Below, piece after piece: positions 6,382-7,294 of a DNA stretch of 7,294 nucleotides. The translations under genes were made by a program, and so were the position numbers. The stretch's first letter is position 1. Each line of letters starts with the position of its first letter. Below the pieces are notes generated by a model. The model was not told the DNA's origin, did no database searches, and saw only the letters and a list, made by a program, of their open reading frames with translations. The stretch comes from Oscillospiraceae bacterium (GTDB lineage Bacteria; Bacillota; Clostridia; Oscillospirales; Acutalibacteraceae). The stretch is from contig CACZON010000251.1 of assembly GCA_902782805.1 (NCBI GenBank), forward strand, positions 1 to 7,294, written 5' to 3'.

Positions 6382-6415
6382 TTCATCATTTTTCTTCCTT
6401 CATCATTTTTTCTCC
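6382..6415. repeat. 17-bp imperfect tandem repeat
   Basis: Two adjacent copies, TTCATCATTTTTCTTCC (6382-6398) and TTCATCATTTTTTCTCC (6399-6415), agree at 15 of 17 positions. The preceding CTCATCTTTGAGTTCTCATA (6361-6380) has a similar TCAT-rich texture. On the minus strand this gives ATGATGAA-type sequence with accidental start codons. Such TCATTTTT-rich low-complexity spacers recur in gut Clostridia, as I recall, but no copy number can be judged from one window. Confidence 0.6.
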
Positions 6416-6435
6416 CCCTGACAAAATGAACACGG

Positions 6436-6482
6436 AACGCAAAAGCGCCGGAATGCTCAAAGCACTCCGGCGTTTTTGCGTT
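6436..6482. terminator. Long hairpin terminator after the VUT-family gene
   Basis: Arms 6436-6456 and 6462-6482 pair over 21 positions with one G-T wobble and one A-C mismatch, around the loop TCAAA. The GC core is GCGCCGGA with CTCCGGCG. Read on the minus strand it lies just past the stop at 6493 and the core is followed by CTTTTGCGTT, ending the transporter transcript. On the plus strand the core is followed by TTTTTGCGTTTTCTTT, so it can also stop transcription entering from 6160-6435. Confidence 0.88.
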
Positions 6483-6492
6483 TTCTTTAAAG

Positions 6493-7227
6493 TTAAAGCT
6501 CCGCTCCGGCTTCGGTCTGCAAAGGCAGGGCCGCTTTTCGTTTTTCGTCGATCCTGCGCGCAAGATATACGAACGGCGTATCGGCGAGACTTGTTACAAC
6601 ATAGATCACATAGCTCGAGATAAAGATCGAAATGAGCGTTTCGAAATCGTACGTTCCGAAAAATGCGAAGAGCGTAAAGAGCAGGGTGTTGACGATCTGG
6701 CTGATCAGAGTGGAACCGTTATTGCGCAGCCACAAAAACTTCCGGCGGGTCCCGAAGCGCTTCTGCGTAAATTTCCACCATTGATGATAAAGCCAGACGT
6801 CGAAGAACTGGCTGATCGCGTAAACGCCCAGCGAAGCGAGCACGACGCGCGGCGTGGTTGAAAATACCCCGTGGATCGCCTCGGCCGACAGATCGTTTTC
6901 GCTCGGCGTGTAAAGCAGCCAGCTCTGGGAGAGCACGAGGAAAAACACGGTGGAGAAGATCCCGATGACGACCGCGCGGTTTGCCGCCTTTTTTCCTTCG
7001 CATTCCGAAAGGATATCCGTGATCAGAAAGGTCGAAGCAAAAAGGACGTTGCCGAGCGTCTGTTCCATTCCGAACGCATCGACCAGAATAATGACCTCGA
7101 TATTCGCGAGGATGGTCGCGACGACCGAAACGCAGTAAAGGCCCGTCTTCCCGAAGAGCCGGAAGGCGATCAGCACCATACCGAAAATGAAGAGCAGAGA
7201 ACCGATCAGAAGAAGTTCGTTGCGCAT
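6493..7227 (-). CDS. yhhQ: VUT-family queuosine precursor transporter (YhhQ/DUF165)
   Basis: This 244-residue integral membrane protein belongs to the Vut_1/DUF165 family (PF02592), whose E. coli member YhhQ imports the queuosine precursors preQ0 and preQ1. Family hallmarks visible are NVLFASTFLITDILSE (60-75), followed by GKKAANRAV, then SQFFDVWLYHQWW (139-151) and WLRNNGSTLISQIVNT (166-181). About six membrane helices are visible (roughly 5-22, 30-50, 58-72, 85-105, 127-148, 175-217 as one or two). Length is normal. The substrate is inferred from the family; queuine import is an alternative in bacteria that salvage the free base. The ATG at 7227 is supported by GGCGGTGAT (7239-7231), close to the ideal ribosome binding sequence. 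The gene ends at the 6436-6482 terminator. A terminator-like hairpin just upstream suggests leader control. No queuosine biosynthesis gene is visible in the window. Confidence 0.93.
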   Translation of the reverse strand: MRNELLLIGSLLFIFGMVLIAFRLFGKTGLYCVSVVATILANIEVIILVDAFGMEQTLGNVLFASTFLITDILSECEGKKAANRAVVIGIFSTVFFLVLSQSWLLYTPSENDLSAEAIHGVFSTTPRVVLASLGVYAISQFFDVWLYHQWWKFTQKRFGTRRKFLWLRNNGSTLISQIVNTLLFTLFAFFGTYDFETLISIFISSYVIYVVTSLADTPFVYLARRIDEKRKAALPLQTEAGAEL

Positions 7228-7243
7228 ATAATCACCGCCAAAT

Positions 7244-7278
7244 CAAAAAAGGATCGGCAGGAAAACCCATCCGATCCC
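7244..7278 (-). terminator. Terminator-like hairpin in the leader of the VUT-family gene
   Basis: On the minus strand GGATCGG (7277-7271) pairs with CCGATCC (7257-7251); the 13-base centre can add a small GG/CC stem. TTTTTTGATT follows (7250-7241), a standard intrinsic terminator layout. Only 23 bases separate the T-run from the ATG at 7227, leaving little room for a separate promoter. It is either the end of an upstream gene or an attenuator for the transporter; the upstream aptamer region, if any, lies outside the window. Confidence 0.8.
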
Positions 7279-7294
7279 TCAAAAAGCAGGCGGA

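Larger units (their letters stand above)
6160..6435. other. Intergenic region without a supported gene
   Basis: This spacer between pepF and the transporter terminator is AT-rich and its reading frames look unlike the neighbouring genes. It holds a 13-bp inverted repeat (6183-6220), a TATACTATAGT segment (6257-6267) that contains the 8-bp palindrome ACTATAGT and resembles overlapping -10 boxes without a good -35 on either strand, and a 17-bp tandem repeat (6382-6415). I see no tRNA, known riboswitch or convincing coding sequence. A short RNA gene cannot be excluded. Confidence 0.6.

Noticed and set aside
6267..6389. Possible 40-residue minus-strand protein with AAGGAAG upstream
   Set aside because: Start codons and binding site arise from the 17-bp low-complexity repeat, the peptide resembles no family, and its composition looks like translated spacer. 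Kept only as an annotation trap.
7228..7294. preQ1 riboswitch aptamer in the transporter leader
   Set aside because: The visible 67 bases show a terminator hairpin but none of the preQ1-I or preQ1-II aptamer consensus that I know; any aptamer would have to lie outside the window.
1..7294. CRISPR array, IS element, tRNA, rRNA or prophage genes
   Set aside because: No regularly spaced long repeats, transposase or phage motifs, or structured RNA genes were found on either strand.

Overview
The window looks like chromosomal DNA from a Gram-positive, Clostridia-type bacterium (Firmicutes/Bacillota, possibly a gut member of the Oscillospiraceae or Christensenellales type). The reasons are strong GGAGG-type ribosome binding sites, sigma-A promoters with 17-bp spacers, a Firmicutes-style PotA, a cytoplasmic PepF oligopeptidase, and GC-rich genes separated by AT-rich spacers. 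The lineage is an inference from style, not from a marker gene. No phage, IS, CRISPR, tRNA or rRNA sequence was seen.

Layout. Positions 1-1212 (minus strand) hold the start of a polyamine ABC transporter operon: potA (ATPase) followed by the first 25 codons of the permease gene potB, joined by an ATGA overlap. potA has a near-consensus promoter at 1256-1284. Position 1519 begins a divergent plus-strand cluster with its own promoter (1455-1483): two paralogous PF00756-type esterases (1519-2325 and 2341-3204) and a CPBP/CAAX-type membrane protein (3241-4200). Between the two promoters lies a pyrimidine tract in which single G residues recur about every 10 bp for twelve positions. A bidirectional terminator at 4263-4301 separates this cluster from the convergent pepF (4315-6096, minus). 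A roughly 340-bp intergenic region (6097-6435) carries the pepF promoter, a 13-bp perfect inverted repeat and a 17-bp tandem repeat. A long hairpin terminator (6436-6482) follows a minus-strand VUT-family queuosine-precursor transporter gene (6493-7227). That gene is preceded, only 23 bases upstream, by a terminator-like hairpin that may be an attenuator.

How the genes work together. PotA and PotB belong to one polyamine importer. PepF (peptide degradation) and the queuosine-precursor transporter are single housekeeping or salvage genes. The least ordinary part is the divergent cluster. Its first esterase keeps the nucleophile serine but has lost the oxyanion HGG motif and the catalytic histidine. 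The second esterase has a complete set. The membrane protein keeps the EExxxR motif of CPBP proteases but lacks the expected histidines. Two of the three products therefore look like catalytically altered family members sitting with one intact enzyme. No specific function can be assigned to the set from sequence alone.
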